Assembly: GCF_040567655.1 (NCBI RefSeq)
Contig: NZ_JBEXAC010000002.1
Location: 3,064,906-3,128,905, forward strand
Direction of reading: 5' to 3'
DNA length: 64,000 nt
Origin: Chitinophaga sp. H8
GTDB taxonomy: Bacteria; Bacteroidota; Bacteroidia; Chitinophagales; Chitinophagaceae
The notes beneath the pieces were generated by a model. The model ran no database searches. It was not told the DNA's origin and saw only the letters and a program-made list of their open reading frames with translations. A program made the position numbers and the translations under genes. This document shows positions 32,414 to 42,349 of the stretch, one piece after another; the first letter of the stretch is position 1, and every line of letters begins with the position of its first letter.

Positions 32414-32430
32414 GCTGAAGAATTTTGACG

Positions 32431-32438
32431 CAAAGATA
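32431..32438 (-). promoter_or_regulatory. Promoter box of the MFS gene
   Basis: Leftward TATCTTTG, an exact TAnnTTTG. It puts the transcript start near 32425, about 12 nt before the TTG start. No matching TTTG is seen at the usual distance. Confidence 0.5.
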
Positions 32439-32447
32439 GTAGAAAGA

Positions 32448-32543
32448 GCTTTTAGCTGTTAGCCTCCTGCATTTATTGTTTGAGCGGTTTATAATTGCGC
32501 AACTACTTACAGCTAAAGGCTAACAGCTAACAGCTAATAGCTT
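32448..32543. repeat. TTAGC/GCTAA dispersed repeat, paired copy
   Basis: Left arm GCTTTTAGCTGTTAGCC, a core of about 55 nt, right arm AGCTAAAGGCTAACAGC and TAACAGCTAATAGC. It lies between two divergent genes. Confidence 0.65.
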
Positions 32544-32554
32544 ATATTTATAGT

Positions 32555-33772
32555 ATGAAAACATGCCGCTTAATATTGGGTAGCCTGGTGTTTTTCCTGG
32601 CCAGTAGTTTTATCAGTCCTTTGTTGCCCGTAACGGGAACGGATGATGGTCCTCCGGCCCGTAAGGCGCGGTTGCAACTTGTAACTGACCATTTTATTTC
32701 TCCGGTAAACATGGCGGTACCGCGGGATGGTTCCGGCCGTTTGTTTTTTTGCCAGAAGGAAGGAAAGGTGTGGATCGTACGCAACGGACAATTATTAACG
32801 CAGCCATTCCTGGATGTAAGCGGGGAAATGGTGTCGATCAATCCGGGGTATGATGAACGTGGCTTGCTGGGTATGGCATTTCATCCACAGTTTAAGCAAA
32901 ATGGTAAGTTTTATGTGTACTATAGTGTACCATCCCGTACCAGGGGGAGTAACCATAAAAGCCGGCTGGCGGAGTTTACGGTTACCGCCGGCAAACCTGA
33001 TGAGGCCAATATGGCTTCTAAAAGGATAGTGATGGAAATAGAACAGCCGGAGTCTAATCATAATGGTGGGCAGATCGCGTTCGGGGCGGATGGTTACCTG
33101 TATGTTTCCCTGGGCGATGGCGGTGGTGGCGGCGACAGGCATGGCACTACCGGAAATGGGCAGGACCTGGGCACCTGGCTCGGAAAGATATTGCGTATTG
33201 ATGTAAACGGAGATCCTTATCAGGTACCTAAAGACAACCCATTTGTGGGTAAGGAAGGGGTGAAACCGGAAATATGGGCATATGGCCTCCGGAATGTCTG
33301 GCGTTTTTCTTTCGACAAAGCCACAAACCGGTTATTTGCCGGGGATGTAGGGCAGAATAAATATGAAGAAGTGGATATCATCACCAAAGGGGGGAATTAT
33401 GGCTGGCGTATTATGGAAGGATTCCACGATTTTAATGTACCTGCCGGCGCAGATAAAAGCGCGCTGATACCTCCTATATACGAATATGATCATGGGGACG
33501 GGATCAGTATCACCGGAGGATATGTGTATCATGGTAAGGCATTGCCGGAGCTGAAAGGGCAATATGTATTCGGGGATTATAATGGTAAAACATGGGTATT
33601 GGTACCGGTAGGGAATAAATGGGAAAGAGCGGAGCTGGAACTGAGCGGAAAACCAGCAGAGAGTTTACAGATTCTGAGCTGGGGAGAAGATGAGGCCGGA
33701 GAGCTGTATATGCTTACCAGTTCTTCCACCCGGGATGGGTTTAAAGGAGCAGTATATAAACTTGTGAAATAG
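32555..33772 (+). CDS. PQQ-dependent sugar dehydrogenase-like (GSDH family) secreted protein
   Basis: A 405-residue six-bladed beta-propeller of the glucose/sorbosone dehydrogenase family. An N-terminal signal sequence (1-25) is followed by RLQLVTDHFISPVNM, then ERGLLGMAFHPQF, SNHNGGQIAFGADGYLY with SLGDGGGGGDRHG, NGQDLGTWLGKILRIDVNG, YGLRNVWRFSFD, DVGQNKYEEVDII and the GISITGGYVYHG loop. The His and Arg residues in these segments are those that bind PQQ and substrate in characterised soluble glucose dehydrogenase. It probably oxidises aldoses or sorbosone in the periplasm, but many relatives lack proven activity. Confidence 0.85.
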   Translation: MKTCRLILGSLVFFLASSFISPLLPVTGTDDGPPARKARLQLVTDHFISPVNMAVPRDGSGRLFFCQKEGKVWIVRNGQLLTQPFLDVSGEMVSINPGYDERGLLGMAFHPQFKQNGKFYVYYSVPSRTRGSNHKSRLAEFTVTAGKPDEANMASKRIVMEIEQPESNHNGGQIAFGADGYLYVSLGDGGGGGDRHGTTGNGQDLGTWLGKILRIDVNGDPYQVPKDNPFVGKEGVKPEIWAYGLRNVWRFSFDKATNRLFAGDVGQNKYEEVDIITKGGNYGWRIMEGFHDFNVPAGADKSALIPPIYEYDHGDGISITGGYVYHGKALPELKGQYVFGDYNGKTWVLVPVGNKWERAELELSGKPAESLQILSWGEDEAGELYMLTSSSTRDGFKGAVYKLVK

Positions 33773-34010
33773 CGTAGTATCTTTAGGTGTCCGAAGCGTT
33801 TGAAAGGAATCCGGAGAGCGTGGGGGCCGGACGAAGATATTTGGCCCGATATTAGGGTAAAAGGTGAGGAGTCCTGATGAGTGCAGTCAGAGAGGGACCA
33901 GTGGTAATAGGGGTTGCTGAGGTAGCCATGGGCAACGGTTAGCACGTGCTTTGCACGGTAATCTTTTGTTAAAAGCGAATCATTTTCGCAACTGGCGGGT
34001 GATTTTATTT

Positions 34011-34018
34011 TATATTTG
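34011..34018 (+). promoter_or_regulatory. Promoter box of the Prc protease gene
   Basis: TATATTTG, an exact TAnnTTTG, 42 nt before the ATG at 34061. Downstream lies a 10-bp direct repeat (ATAACGTTCA twice, near 34025-34046). The rest of the gene gap (33773-34060) shows nothing else I can support. Confidence 0.5.
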
Positions 34019-34060
34019 GTAACGTGATAACGTTCACATAACGTTCAATCTGGATTATAT

Positions 34061-36202
34061 ATGAGAATGAAAGTGATTATACCCGTAGTGTTGCTGAGCA
34101 TATCCGCAGGGGTGTTAGCCTTTAATAAATTAGGCCATACGGAAGATCCTCCGGGCCGTTACGAGGTGATTATGAGCCTGGTCGGTCAGATGATGAAAGA
34201 AGGGCACTACCAGCCTAAGCCAATGGACGATGCATTTTCCAAAGAAGTATTTACCAAGTATTTAAAGAACCTGGACGGGGAGAAGAAGTTTTTTCTCCAG
34301 AGTGATATAAAAGGTCTGGAAGGTTTATCCACGCATATTGACGATGAACTGAGAGGGGCACCGTTGGATTGTTTCCGCAGCATTAACGAGCTGATCAAGA
34401 AGCGGGTAGCAGAAGCCGCCGCTATTTATCCGCAGTTGCTGGCCCAGCCTTTTGATTTCACCCAGGAAGAAAAAGTAGTATTGGATCCGGAAAAGATAGA
34501 TTTCCCGGCCGATGAAGCCGCCCGTAAGGAAGCCTGGCGCAAAGTGCTGAAATACCGCACATTGGAAAAGCTGACTGACCTCCAGGAAATGCGGGAGAAG
34601 GAAAAGGCTAAAAAAGATAGCAAAGATGATATCAGGACTAAAACGGATACGCAACTGGAGGTAGAAGCCCGTGATAAGGTGAAGAAATTGTACGATCGTT
34701 ATTTTGACCGCTTAAAGAATAAGCAGAATGATAACGAACGCTTCAGCATGTACGTAAATGCTATCACTACTACGATGGATCCTCATACTGATTATTTCCC
34801 GCCAGCAGAAAAAAGACTTTTTGAAGAGCAGATGGCAGGTAAATTCTACGGTATCGGTGCCCAGCTGAAAGAAGAAGATGGTAAGATCAGGATTGTGAGC
34901 ATTGTTACTGGTAGTCCCAGCTGGAAACAGGGACAACTGAAAGCCAATGATGTGATCCTGAAAGTAGCACAGGCAGATAAGGAGCCCGTGGATATTGCCG
35001 GTTATGATATAGAAGAAGCCGTGAAACTGATCCGTGGCGGTAAAGGAACTGTGGTAAAACTCACGATCAAAAGTGTAGATGGCACTGTAAAGGATGTGGC
35101 TATCACCCGTGGTGAAATTATCTTGGATGAAACCTTTGCGAAGTCTGCTATCATCAATGGAGAGCATAAGATCGGGTATATCTATCTGCCTGAATTCTAT
35201 AATGATTTTAATGACCGTAACGGTGCTCGTTGTGCCGATGATGTAGCTAAGGAAATACAGAAGCTGAAAGCGGAAAAAGTAGATGGTGTGATTCTGGATC
35301 TGCGTTTTAATGGCGGTGGTTCTTTGCAGGATGTGGTACAGATGGCCGGGTTCTTTATTCCGGAAGGTCCTATTGTACAGGTACGTTCCCGTGGTGGTGA
35401 TGCTGTAGTGCTACGCGACCGGGATAAAAATGTACAGTATGATGGTCCGCTGGCTATAATGGTAAATGAATACAGTGCCTCCGCTTCCGAAATTATGGCT
35501 GCAGCCATGCAGGACTATAAGAGGGCGGTGATCATTGGCAGCACGTCTACCTTCGGTAAAGGCACTGTACAGCGCTTGTTTAACCTGGACGACTTTTACC
35601 CCAGCAAAGATCCTAACAGCAGCCTGGGTGGATTAAAACTTACCCAGCAGAAGTTTTACCGTGCAAACGGTGGTTCTACGCAGCTGAGAGGGGTAGCATC
35701 AGACATCGTATTACCTGATCCTTACTATGAAGTAGGGGAGAAGAAAGATAAAGATGCACTGGCCTGGGATGAAATTCCTAAAGCTACTTACACCCCCTGG
35801 ACTAATCCGGTAGATGTAGAAGCATTACAGAAGGGAAGTGCAAAAAGAGTAGCTGCAAGTGCTGCCTTTAAACTGATGAATGAAAATATCGCTACTGTCA
35901 GGAACCTGGAAAAGCAGGAAACCTATTCGCTCAATATGCAAACGTTTAAAGCAGAGCAGAAAAGCAATACAGCTGCTTTAAAGAAATATGATGCGGTGAA
36001 TGACAAGGTGAAAGAACTGAACATCGTGAACATTAAATCCGACCTGGATAAAATGTCTGGTGATTCTTCCAAACTGACCAGGAATAAAGACTGGATCAAG
36101 TTCCGGGCAAAAGACATTTACCTGGATGAAGCGGTAAATGTCATGAATGATCTGATTGTACTTTCTTTACCTAAGATGAAAAGGAAGTTGCAGGAAAACT
36201 AA
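34061..36202 (+). CDS. prc: Carboxy-terminal processing protease (Prc/Tsp type, S41A)
   Basis: A 713-residue periplasmic protease that degrades or trims proteins by their C-terminus. Signal peptide 1-21; N-terminal helical TSP domain about 30-230; PDZ about 255-345 (GAQLKEEDGKIRIVSIV); S41 catalytic domain about 370-560 with GVILDLRFNGGGSLQDVV (partial: LDLRFNGGGS), the nucleophile S474 in YSASASEIMA and general base K500 in FGKGTVQ; then the DUF3340-type C-terminal domain. The Ser/Lys dyad and the length match E. coli Prc. Its own promoter box lies upstream and a good terminator follows. Confidence 0.92.
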   Translation: MRMKVIIPVVLLSISAGVLAFNKLGHTEDPPGRYEVIMSLVGQMMKEGHYQPKPMDDAFSKEVFTKYLKNLDGEKKFFLQSDIKGLEGLSTHIDDELRGAPLDCFRSINELIKKRVAEAAAIYPQLLAQPFDFTQEEKVVLDPEKIDFPADEAARKEAWRKVLKYRTLEKLTDLQEMREKEKAKKDSKDDIRTKTDTQLEVEARDKVKKLYDRYFDRLKNKQNDNERFSMYVNAITTTMDPHTDYFPPAEKRLFEEQMAGKFYGIGAQLKEEDGKIRIVSIVTGSPSWKQGQLKANDVILKVAQADKEPVDIAGYDIEEAVKLIRGGKGTVVKLTIKSVDGTVKDVAITRGEIILDETFAKSAIINGEHKIGYIYLPEFYNDFNDRNGARCADDVAKEIQKLKAEKVDGVILDLRFNGGGSLQDVVQMAGFFIPEGPIVQVRSRGGDAVVLRDRDKNVQYDGPLAIMVNEYSASASEIMAAAMQDYKRAVIIGSTSTFGKGTVQRLFNLDDFYPSKDPNSSLGGLKLTQQKFYRANGGSTQLRGVASDIVLPDPYYEVGEKKDKDALAWDEIPKATYTPWTNPVDVEALQKGSAKRVAASAAFKLMNENIATVRNLEKQETYSLNMQTFKAEQKSNTAALKKYDAVNDKVKELNIVNIKSDLDKMSGDSSKLTRNKDWIKFRAKDIYLDEAVNVMNDLIVLSLPKMKRKLQEN

Positions 36203-36223
36203 CATAAAATATCTTGCTATATA

Positions 36224-36272
36224 AACAGCGCCGACCGTAAAGTGAAAAGCACTTTGGCCGGCGTTGTTTTTT
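36224..36272 (+). terminator. Terminator of prc
   Basis: Outer stem 36224-36233 with 36259-36268 (one G-U) plus an inner AAAGTG/CACTTT stem, followed by a T-run. It can serve the convergent permease gene as well. Confidence 0.8.
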
Positions 36273-36282
36273 ATGATGGAAT

Positions 36283-38628
36283 TTATTCTGCTTTGAGTGC
36301 TTTCACGGGGTTGGCCAAAGCTGTTTTGATACCATGAAAGCTTACCGTGAGGGCAGCAATGACAATGGCCAATATGCCTGCCAATGCAAACATCCACCAG
36401 GATAATTCAATCCGGTAGTCCATGCGCTGCAGTATTTGCTGCATAGCCCATCCTGCCAGCGGTGCCGCCAGGATAAAAGCTATCACTACCGGTTTCAGGA
36501 AGTCTTTTGATAAGGCCAGCCAGATACTGCTAACGCTGGCACCCAGAATTTTCCGGATACTCATTTCCTTATTGCGGCGCTCTGCCAGGAAAGCGGAGAG
36601 CCCAAAGAGGCCCAGGCAGGAAATAAAAATAGCCATCCCGCCAAATACATTTAACATCTGCCCGGATTGGTGGGCTTCGTTAAAAGTTTGCTGGTATTCT
36701 TCATTGGCGAAATGATATTCAAATGGAAAACCGGGGCTGTGCTTTTTTATGATCTGTTCTATCTGCGCCATCTGTTGTTGCCAGTGTTCATTATTCGAAA
36801 TGCGTACAAAAAGATGCCCCATACCGCCATTTTTCAGTAAAACAAGCACTGGCTTCGTTGCAGCGGTAGGGTTATTAAACACAAAATCCTGTAATACACC
36901 CACAACAATACGGCCGCCCACCTTTGTGCCCACCGGATCTTTCAATCCCATTTTCTTTACTGCCGCCTGGTTGATAAGGCAGGCAGCGGTAGAGTCAGTG
37001 GCGTATTGCGGGCTGAAATCCCTGCCTGCTACTATTTTCTGGCCGGTGGTTTGGGTCCAGTCATATTGCACACCGGTTACATTCATGTAAAAATCCTGGT
37101 CGGCCGTTTTGCCCGGCCAGTCTACGCCATTCATAGCACCATTCAATCTTACAATATTATCATCACTGGCAGATACCCCTTTCACACCCGGAACCTGCAG
37201 GAGTTCCGCTTTGACGATATCAAATTTATTGCTGATCTCTCCCCTGGCCATGATATCTACCAGGTTTTCCGGATCATAACCCACCGGCCTGCCTTCCAGG
37301 TGACGAATCTGTTTGACGATAACAATGGTGGTAATGATCAGAAAAATAGAGATCATGAACTGGAAGGTGACCAGCCCCCTTCTCAACAGGCTGCCTCCTT
37401 TTTCGGCAGGCGCCATCTGTTTAAGCACCCGGATAGGCTGAAAGCGGCTCAGGTAAAAGGCAGGATAACTGCCTGCTATCAGCCCGGTTCCTACACCCAG
37501 GATGATCAGCAATGTCCAGATTTGCCAGTTGGCATAATCCGGAACAAATGTTTTTCCGGAAATACGCATAAATCCCGGTAGTGCCAGTTTGGCCAGCACG
37601 ATCCCTAATACCAGCGCTATCAAAGACATCAGCAGCGCTTCGCTCAGAAATTGGAAAATGATCAGTTTACGGGAGGAGCCCATGGTTTTGCGCAGGCCTA
37701 CTTCCAGTGCACGCCGTTCAGAGCGGGCAGTAGCCAGGTTCATGAAGTTGATACAACCTATCAGCAATATAAACAACCCTACAATGCCCAGCAGGATGAT
37801 GGTATTGATGGTCCCCCCGTCAGGTTTACCGTTTCTGAAGTTACCATGCAGCCGCAGTTGGGCAAATGGGTAGGCAAACAAGGTCGTGTTTTGTTCATCC
37901 TGTTTATCCAGGAATAGTTTTTTCAGTTTCTCATTCACTACTGCCAGTTTAGCGTTAGGCTGCAGTTGTACCCAGGTTAGCAGCCGGTAGTCGTCCCATT
38001 TGGTGGCCCAGGTGTTTTCCTGCTCCAGTTGGGAGAAGGGCAGTATGACATCAAATTTGTTGCTGCTGTTGTCTGGCACATCCCGGATCACCGCAGCTAT
38101 CTTTAAAGAGCGGGAATTGTTGTGCACCAGTAATTTACCCACCACATCTTTGCTATCAAAAAGTTTGATGGCCGTACGTTCGGTGATGACGATGGAGCCG
38201 GGTTCTTGGAGTGCCGCTACCGGGTTGCCCGCAAGTGCGGGAAAGCTCATCATATTAAAATAGTCGGGGTCTGCATAGAGGGTGTTTTCATAGAAGCTTT
38301 TTTCGCCTGCCCGCACCAGTTCTGCACCGCCCTGGGTGCTGCGGGCCACATATTTAAGTTCCGGTATTTCATTACGCAGGCTGGCTGCCAGCGGGCCAGG
38401 GGTGAGGCGTCCGGTACCGATATCCCCATTCATATCCTGGTTGATCATGACCAGGTGGATCTCTTTCAGATGCGCATGGAACTTATTGTAGCTGCATTCA
38501 TCCACGATGACCAGGAGTATCATGATTCCCATGGCCAGCCCTACAGACAGGCCGCCTATATTGATAATAGCGGATACCTTGTTTTTGGTAAGGCTGCGCC
38601 AGGCCATTTTAAAGTAGCTTTTAAGCAT
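36283..38628 (-). CDS. FtsX/MacB-like ABC transporter permease (two-FtsX-domain type)
   Basis: A 781-residue ABC permease of the Bacteroidota antimicrobial-peptide/MacB-like group. Layout: helix 1 at about 20-40 (SAIINIGGLSVGLAMGI), a MacB-type periplasmic domain to about 250, an FtsX domain at about 285-410 (INFMNLATARSERRALEVGLRK), a second periplasmic domain, and a second FtsX domain near the C-terminus (SAFLAERRNKEMSIRKILGAS). The signature ERRxxEMSIRK coupling helix is present in both halves. No ATPase is adjacent; such permeases usually work with a separately encoded ATPase. The cargo is unknown. Confidence 0.87.
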   Translation of the reverse strand: MLKSYFKMAWRSLTKNKVSAIINIGGLSVGLAMGIMILLVIVDECSYNKFHAHLKEIHLVMINQDMNGDIGTGRLTPGPLAASLRNEIPELKYVARSTQGGAELVRAGEKSFYENTLYADPDYFNMMSFPALAGNPVAALQEPGSIVITERTAIKLFDSKDVVGKLLVHNNSRSLKIAAVIRDVPDNSSNKFDVILPFSQLEQENTWATKWDDYRLLTWVQLQPNAKLAVVNEKLKKLFLDKQDEQNTTLFAYPFAQLRLHGNFRNGKPDGGTINTIILLGIVGLFILLIGCINFMNLATARSERRALEVGLRKTMGSSRKLIIFQFLSEALLMSLIALVLGIVLAKLALPGFMRISGKTFVPDYANWQIWTLLIILGVGTGLIAGSYPAFYLSRFQPIRVLKQMAPAEKGGSLLRRGLVTFQFMISIFLIITTIVIVKQIRHLEGRPVGYDPENLVDIMARGEISNKFDIVKAELLQVPGVKGVSASDDNIVRLNGAMNGVDWPGKTADQDFYMNVTGVQYDWTQTTGQKIVAGRDFSPQYATDSTAACLINQAAVKKMGLKDPVGTKVGGRIVVGVLQDFVFNNPTAATKPVLVLLKNGGMGHLFVRISNNEHWQQQMAQIEQIIKKHSPGFPFEYHFANEEYQQTFNEAHQSGQMLNVFGGMAIFISCLGLFGLSAFLAERRNKEMSIRKILGASVSSIWLALSKDFLKPVVIAFILAAPLAGWAMQQILQRMDYRIELSWWMFALAGILAIVIAALTVSFHGIKTALANPVKALKAE

Positions 38629-38828
38629 TATATCGGTTTTTACCGGTTATCAGATCGTTGATATAGCATTGCCCTGCTGTCACTAAGAAAATGCCAGGAT
38701 TGTATCATGCTGAAAGTCAATCTTCTATGGTTCTATAAATGGGTGTAAACTGGCCGGATTTGTACAGGGATTGTTCATAAATGAACGGCGCAGGAAGTGG
38801 TGCATAAGCAGGGATGGGAGTGAGGGTA

Positions 38829-39701
38829 TTAATCCTCCAGGATGCTGGCCAGGTTTTTAAGTTCATCCTGTTTATAGGCGTCTTTATCGTCCTGGAAACA
38901 TTTGGACAGTTCTTCCATGAGGAAGCGGATGATCTGCTTGTTGGATTGTGGTTTGAAGTAGGAGGGCACTGACGGTACCGAAACCCGCTTTAAGTAGGTG
39001 TCCACATCCTGTTGGGTATAGATCTGGCCCTGGATGGGATCTATAAAAAACAAGATCCGGTAATCGTCCGGATGAAGTGGCGCTGTAAAGTCTATAAAGG
39101 TGTCAAAATAAGCGAGGATAAACTGCCGGGGAATGTTTACCGCATATACGGGCAGGTCCAGCATAGCGCAGAGGCTCTGGTATACGATACCATTGGTGAG
39201 GGGGTTTCCTTTTTTGGATTCCATCACCTGGTTCATAAAGAACTGGTTTTTGCGCTGGTAGGATACTTCTTCCCCTTTCAGTCCAAAGTAGTTATAGATC
39301 ATGCTGTTGAGCACATTGATCTGTTCCAGGGGAGTGAGATAGTTATTCAGCTCCAGCCAGATATTACGTTTGATACGTTCTATTTCCATCAGCACCTGAG
39401 CAGGCTGCAGATCGGGATATTGGTACCGGGCAGCCAGGATAGCCCCTTCCATGAGGTCGGGTACTTCATGACGGCCCCATATACGCAATGCTTCCTGAAG
39501 ATCATGATAATGCACGCGATGGATGAGCAGTTCTATCCTTTCCTGGATAGATTCATCAATCGTGTTTTCCCACAGGTTTTCCAGGTTAGGGATGATTTCT
39601 TTACCGTACAATAATATTTTATTGGCTACGGTGTCGAATACTTCCTGATCCGGATCATCCAGGAGATGAAATAAAGCATGTATTTCGTTGTTCTCGTGCA
39701 T
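38829..39701 (-). CDS. SirB1-type transglutaminase-like protein
   Basis: 290 residues from the ATG at 39701; the frame could begin 11 codons earlier at a TTG, which I think is not used. Residues about 1-75 resemble HEAT-like helices, and the rest matches the Transglut_core2 (SirB1) family: VLNSMIYNYFGLKGEE, NPLTNGIVYQSLCAMLDLPV, VNIPRQFILAY and RILFFIDPIQGQIYTQQDVD. The usual Cys/His/Asp protease-like triad is not all visible, so activity is uncertain. The role is unknown. It sits just downstream of topA on the same strand, with an 84-nt gap containing an inverted repeat. Confidence 0.75.
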   Translation of the reverse strand: MHENNEIHALFHLLDDPDQEVFDTVANKILLYGKEIIPNLENLWENTIDESIQERIELLIHRVHYHDLQEALRIWGRHEVPDLMEGAILAARYQYPDLQPAQVLMEIERIKRNIWLELNNYLTPLEQINVLNSMIYNYFGLKGEEVSYQRKNQFFMNQVMESKKGNPLTNGIVYQSLCAMLDLPVYAVNIPRQFILAYFDTFIDFTAPLHPDDYRILFFIDPIQGQIYTQQDVDTYLKRVSVPSVPSYFKPQSNKQIIRFLMEELSKCFQDDKDAYKQDELKNLASILED

Positions 39702-39710
39702 ATGCGCTAT

Positions 39711-39776
39711 AAGTTGGCAGTAAGAAATCTGCAACCGGCGGTATTATACTACCGGCTGCCAACTGCCGACTGCCTG
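39711..39776. repeat. Inverted-repeat spacer before the SirB1-like gene
   Basis: AGTTGGCAGT (39711-39720) pairs with ACTGCCAACT-type sequence near 39757-39767; inside are CCGGCGGTA and TACCGGC. Units resembling TGCCAACTGCCGACTGCC follow. It is a local hairpin in the gap between topA and the next gene. Confidence 0.5.
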
Positions 39777-39785
39777 TTGCAACTA

Positions 39786-42140
39786 TCAGGCCTTTTTCTT
39801 TTTTGCAGGTGCTTTCTTTTTAGGAGGATTGGCTTTTACGTCTTCAATGATCGCCTTCGCTTCTTCCACCGTCAGGTCGGCAGCAGTATCTATTTTCTCT
39901 TTAGGTATTTTAAAGTTCCGCAGTCCCTGTTTAATATAAGGTCCGTAAGGGCCTTTCAGGATCTGGATTTTTTCCTTTTCAAATACTTTGATCGTACGTT
40001 CACTTTTGGCGGTACGTTTTTCCGCGATTAATGGCCCTACCTCATCCAGTTCTACGGTATAAGGGTCCATTTCTTTTTTCAGGGAATAGAATTGTTTGTC
40101 ATGTTGTGCATAAGGACCAAAGCGTCCAATGTTTACCACTACATCACTACCTTCAAACTGGCCCAGTGTCCGGGGCAGTTTAAACAATTCCATCGCTTCT
40201 TCCATGGTGATGGTTTCAATGCTCTGGGTAGCTTTCAGTTTGGCAAAGCGGGGTTTCTCCTCATCTTCTGCCTTACCTATCTGGATCATCGGGCCATAGC
40301 GTCCCATGCGGGCCACGATAGGTTTTCCACTTTCCTTATCTTCACCCAGCAGGCGTTCTCCCTTCACCCTTTCTGCATTTTCCAGGGTGTCTTGTACTGC
40401 TTTATGGAAGGGTTGGTAGAAGTTGTTGAGCATTTTGTTCCAGACCTGTTTACCGCCTGCAATTTCATCAAACTCTTCTTCAATTTTGGCAGTAAATCCG
40501 TAATCCATTACGGAGTCAAAGTATTGGTTGAGGAAGTCTGTAACGATCATGCCCAGGTCGGTAGGGAATAGTTTGGACTTTTCCGCACCGGTATTTTCTG
40601 AGTCGGTATTTTTGCTGATCTGGTTATCCTTGAGTAAGAGGATGCGGTATTCTCTTTTCACGCCTTCCTTATCCCGTTTTTCAACGTAGTTACGTTTCTG
40701 GATAGTGGTGATGGTAGGCGCGTAAGTAGACGGGCGGCCGATGCCCAGTTCTTCCAGTTTCTTTACCAGGCTGGCTTCCGTATAGCGTGGTGCCGGACGG
40801 GAGAATCTTTCAGTAGCCTTCATTTCTTTCAGGTCCAGCGCCTGTTTTACTGTTAAAGGCGGCAGAGAACCTTCCTGGTCTTCCTCTTCTTCCGTTACAT
40901 CTTCCTCATCGCGGCTTTCCAGGTATACTTTCAGGAATCCGTCAAATTTGAGTACTTCACCGCTGGCGGTCAGTTCCTCGTGATTGGTGGAGATATCTAT
41001 TTTGGCGATGGTTTTTTCCAGTTCTGCATCACTCATCTGGCTGGCAATGGTGCGTTTCCAGATCAGGTCGTACAGTCTTTTAGTATCACTGTCATCATCG
41101 GTATGATTTTCCATATAAGTGGGCCGGATGGCTTCGTGCGCTTCCTGTGCCGACTCATTTTTATTTTTGAATTTACGGTGCTGGTGGTATTTTTCCCCGA
41201 AGCTGGTGTTGATCTCTTTCTGGATATTAGCCAGGGCGGTATCAGACAGGTTTACGGAGTCGGTACGCATATAGGTGATCTTCCCGCTTTCGTACAGTTT
41301 CTGCGCCAGGAGCATGGTTTTAGACACGCTGTATCCCAGCTTACGGCTGGCCTCCTGCTGGAGGGTAGAGGTGGTAAATGGCGCCGCCGGAGATTTTTTC
41401 CCCGGTTTAACCTGGATGTCTTTAACAGTATAAGCCGCCCCTACGCATTGCTGCAAGAACTTTTCTGCGTCTTCCGCTGTTTTAAACTTGGTAGGGCCTT
41501 CGGCTTTAAAAGAGATGTTTTTACCACTGATATCTTTGCCGGTAAACCAGGCCTCAACTTTAAATGTGCTTACAGAGTTAAAAGCGTTGATTTCCCGTTC
41601 CCTTTCCACGATCAGCCTTACTGCTACAGATTGTACCCGGCCGGCAGAGAGGGAGTTGCGCATACTCATTTTGCGCCAGAGTACGGGAGATAGTTCAAAA
41701 CCTACTATTCTGTCGAGGATACGGCGGGCCTGCTGGGCGTGTACCATGTTCATATCCAGCAAACGGGGTTGCCTGACTGCCTTTTCGATCGCCGATTTGG
41801 TGATTTCATGGAAAACGATCCGTTTTGTATTTACCGGATCCAGGCCTAATACCTCACATAAGTGCCATGAAATGGCTTCCCCCTCACGGTCCTCATCCGT
41901 TGCCAGCCAAACCTCATCGGTTTCCTTGGCCAGCTTCTTCAGGTCCTTCACCACCTTTTCTTTATCTTCAGGAACTATATATTTAGGTTTGAAGTTATTT
42001 GGAATGTCAATCCCCATGTCATCCTTTTCCAGATCACGGATGTGACCGAAGCAGGATTTGACCTCAAAGTCATTACCTAATATTTTTTCAATGGTCTTGG
42101 CCTTTGCTGGGGACTCAACTATAACTAGATTTTTTGCCAT
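39786..42140 (-). CDS. topA: DNA topoisomerase I (type IA)
   Basis: A 784-residue enzyme that relaxes negative supercoils by single-strand passage. The TOPRIM domain is at the start (VIVESPAKAKTIEKIL, TDEDREGEAI with acidic residues at 82-85 and 88). The active-site Tyr290 is in GKITYMRTDSVNL. The body follows with ARRILDRIVGFELSP and LSAGRVQSVAVRLI. The C-terminal about 130 residues hold two Toprim_Crpt-like repeats (GRYGPMIQIGKA, GRFGPYAQHDK, GPYGPYIKQG). The protein ends in a Lys/Ala tail rather than the zinc fingers of E. coli TopA. Start at 42140 gives the family opening MAKNLVIVES. Confidence 0.95.
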   Translation of the reverse strand: MAKNLVIVESPAKAKTIEKILGNDFEVKSCFGHIRDLEKDDMGIDIPNNFKPKYIVPEDKEKVVKDLKKLAKETDEVWLATDEDREGEAISWHLCEVLGLDPVNTKRIVFHEITKSAIEKAVRQPRLLDMNMVHAQQARRILDRIVGFELSPVLWRKMSMRNSLSAGRVQSVAVRLIVEREREINAFNSVSTFKVEAWFTGKDISGKNISFKAEGPTKFKTAEDAEKFLQQCVGAAYTVKDIQVKPGKKSPAAPFTTSTLQQEASRKLGYSVSKTMLLAQKLYESGKITYMRTDSVNLSDTALANIQKEINTSFGEKYHQHRKFKNKNESAQEAHEAIRPTYMENHTDDDSDTKRLYDLIWKRTIASQMSDAELEKTIAKIDISTNHEELTASGEVLKFDGFLKVYLESRDEEDVTEEEEDQEGSLPPLTVKQALDLKEMKATERFSRPAPRYTEASLVKKLEELGIGRPSTYAPTITTIQKRNYVEKRDKEGVKREYRILLLKDNQISKNTDSENTGAEKSKLFPTDLGMIVTDFLNQYFDSVMDYGFTAKIEEEFDEIAGGKQVWNKMLNNFYQPFHKAVQDTLENAERVKGERLLGEDKESGKPIVARMGRYGPMIQIGKAEDEEKPRFAKLKATQSIETITMEEAMELFKLPRTLGQFEGSDVVVNIGRFGPYAQHDKQFYSLKKEMDPYTVELDEVGPLIAEKRTAKSERTIKVFEKEKIQILKGPYGPYIKQGLRNFKIPKEKIDTAADLTVEEAKAIIEDVKANPPKKKAPAKKKKA

Positions 42141-42349
42141 GAACGGTGCTTTATTGCGCTACTAAATACGCAAATTTTTGTAAAAAAAATACAAATGCGA
42201 TTTTTGCAAGTATATAAAAGTAGGTTGAAAATAAAAAATAAGGCTACTTTTCTAATGTTGCAATTTTTTGTAATGTAATGAAATTAGCGGGTATGGAGCT
42301 TATTTACGTATATTCATACTTAGAGGGGCTTTTATAAAAAATAAATAAA

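Noticed and set aside
33873-33900. CTGATGAG resembling a hammerhead ribozyme core
   Set aside because: The required GAAA partner and stem II are not found downstream, so it is chance.
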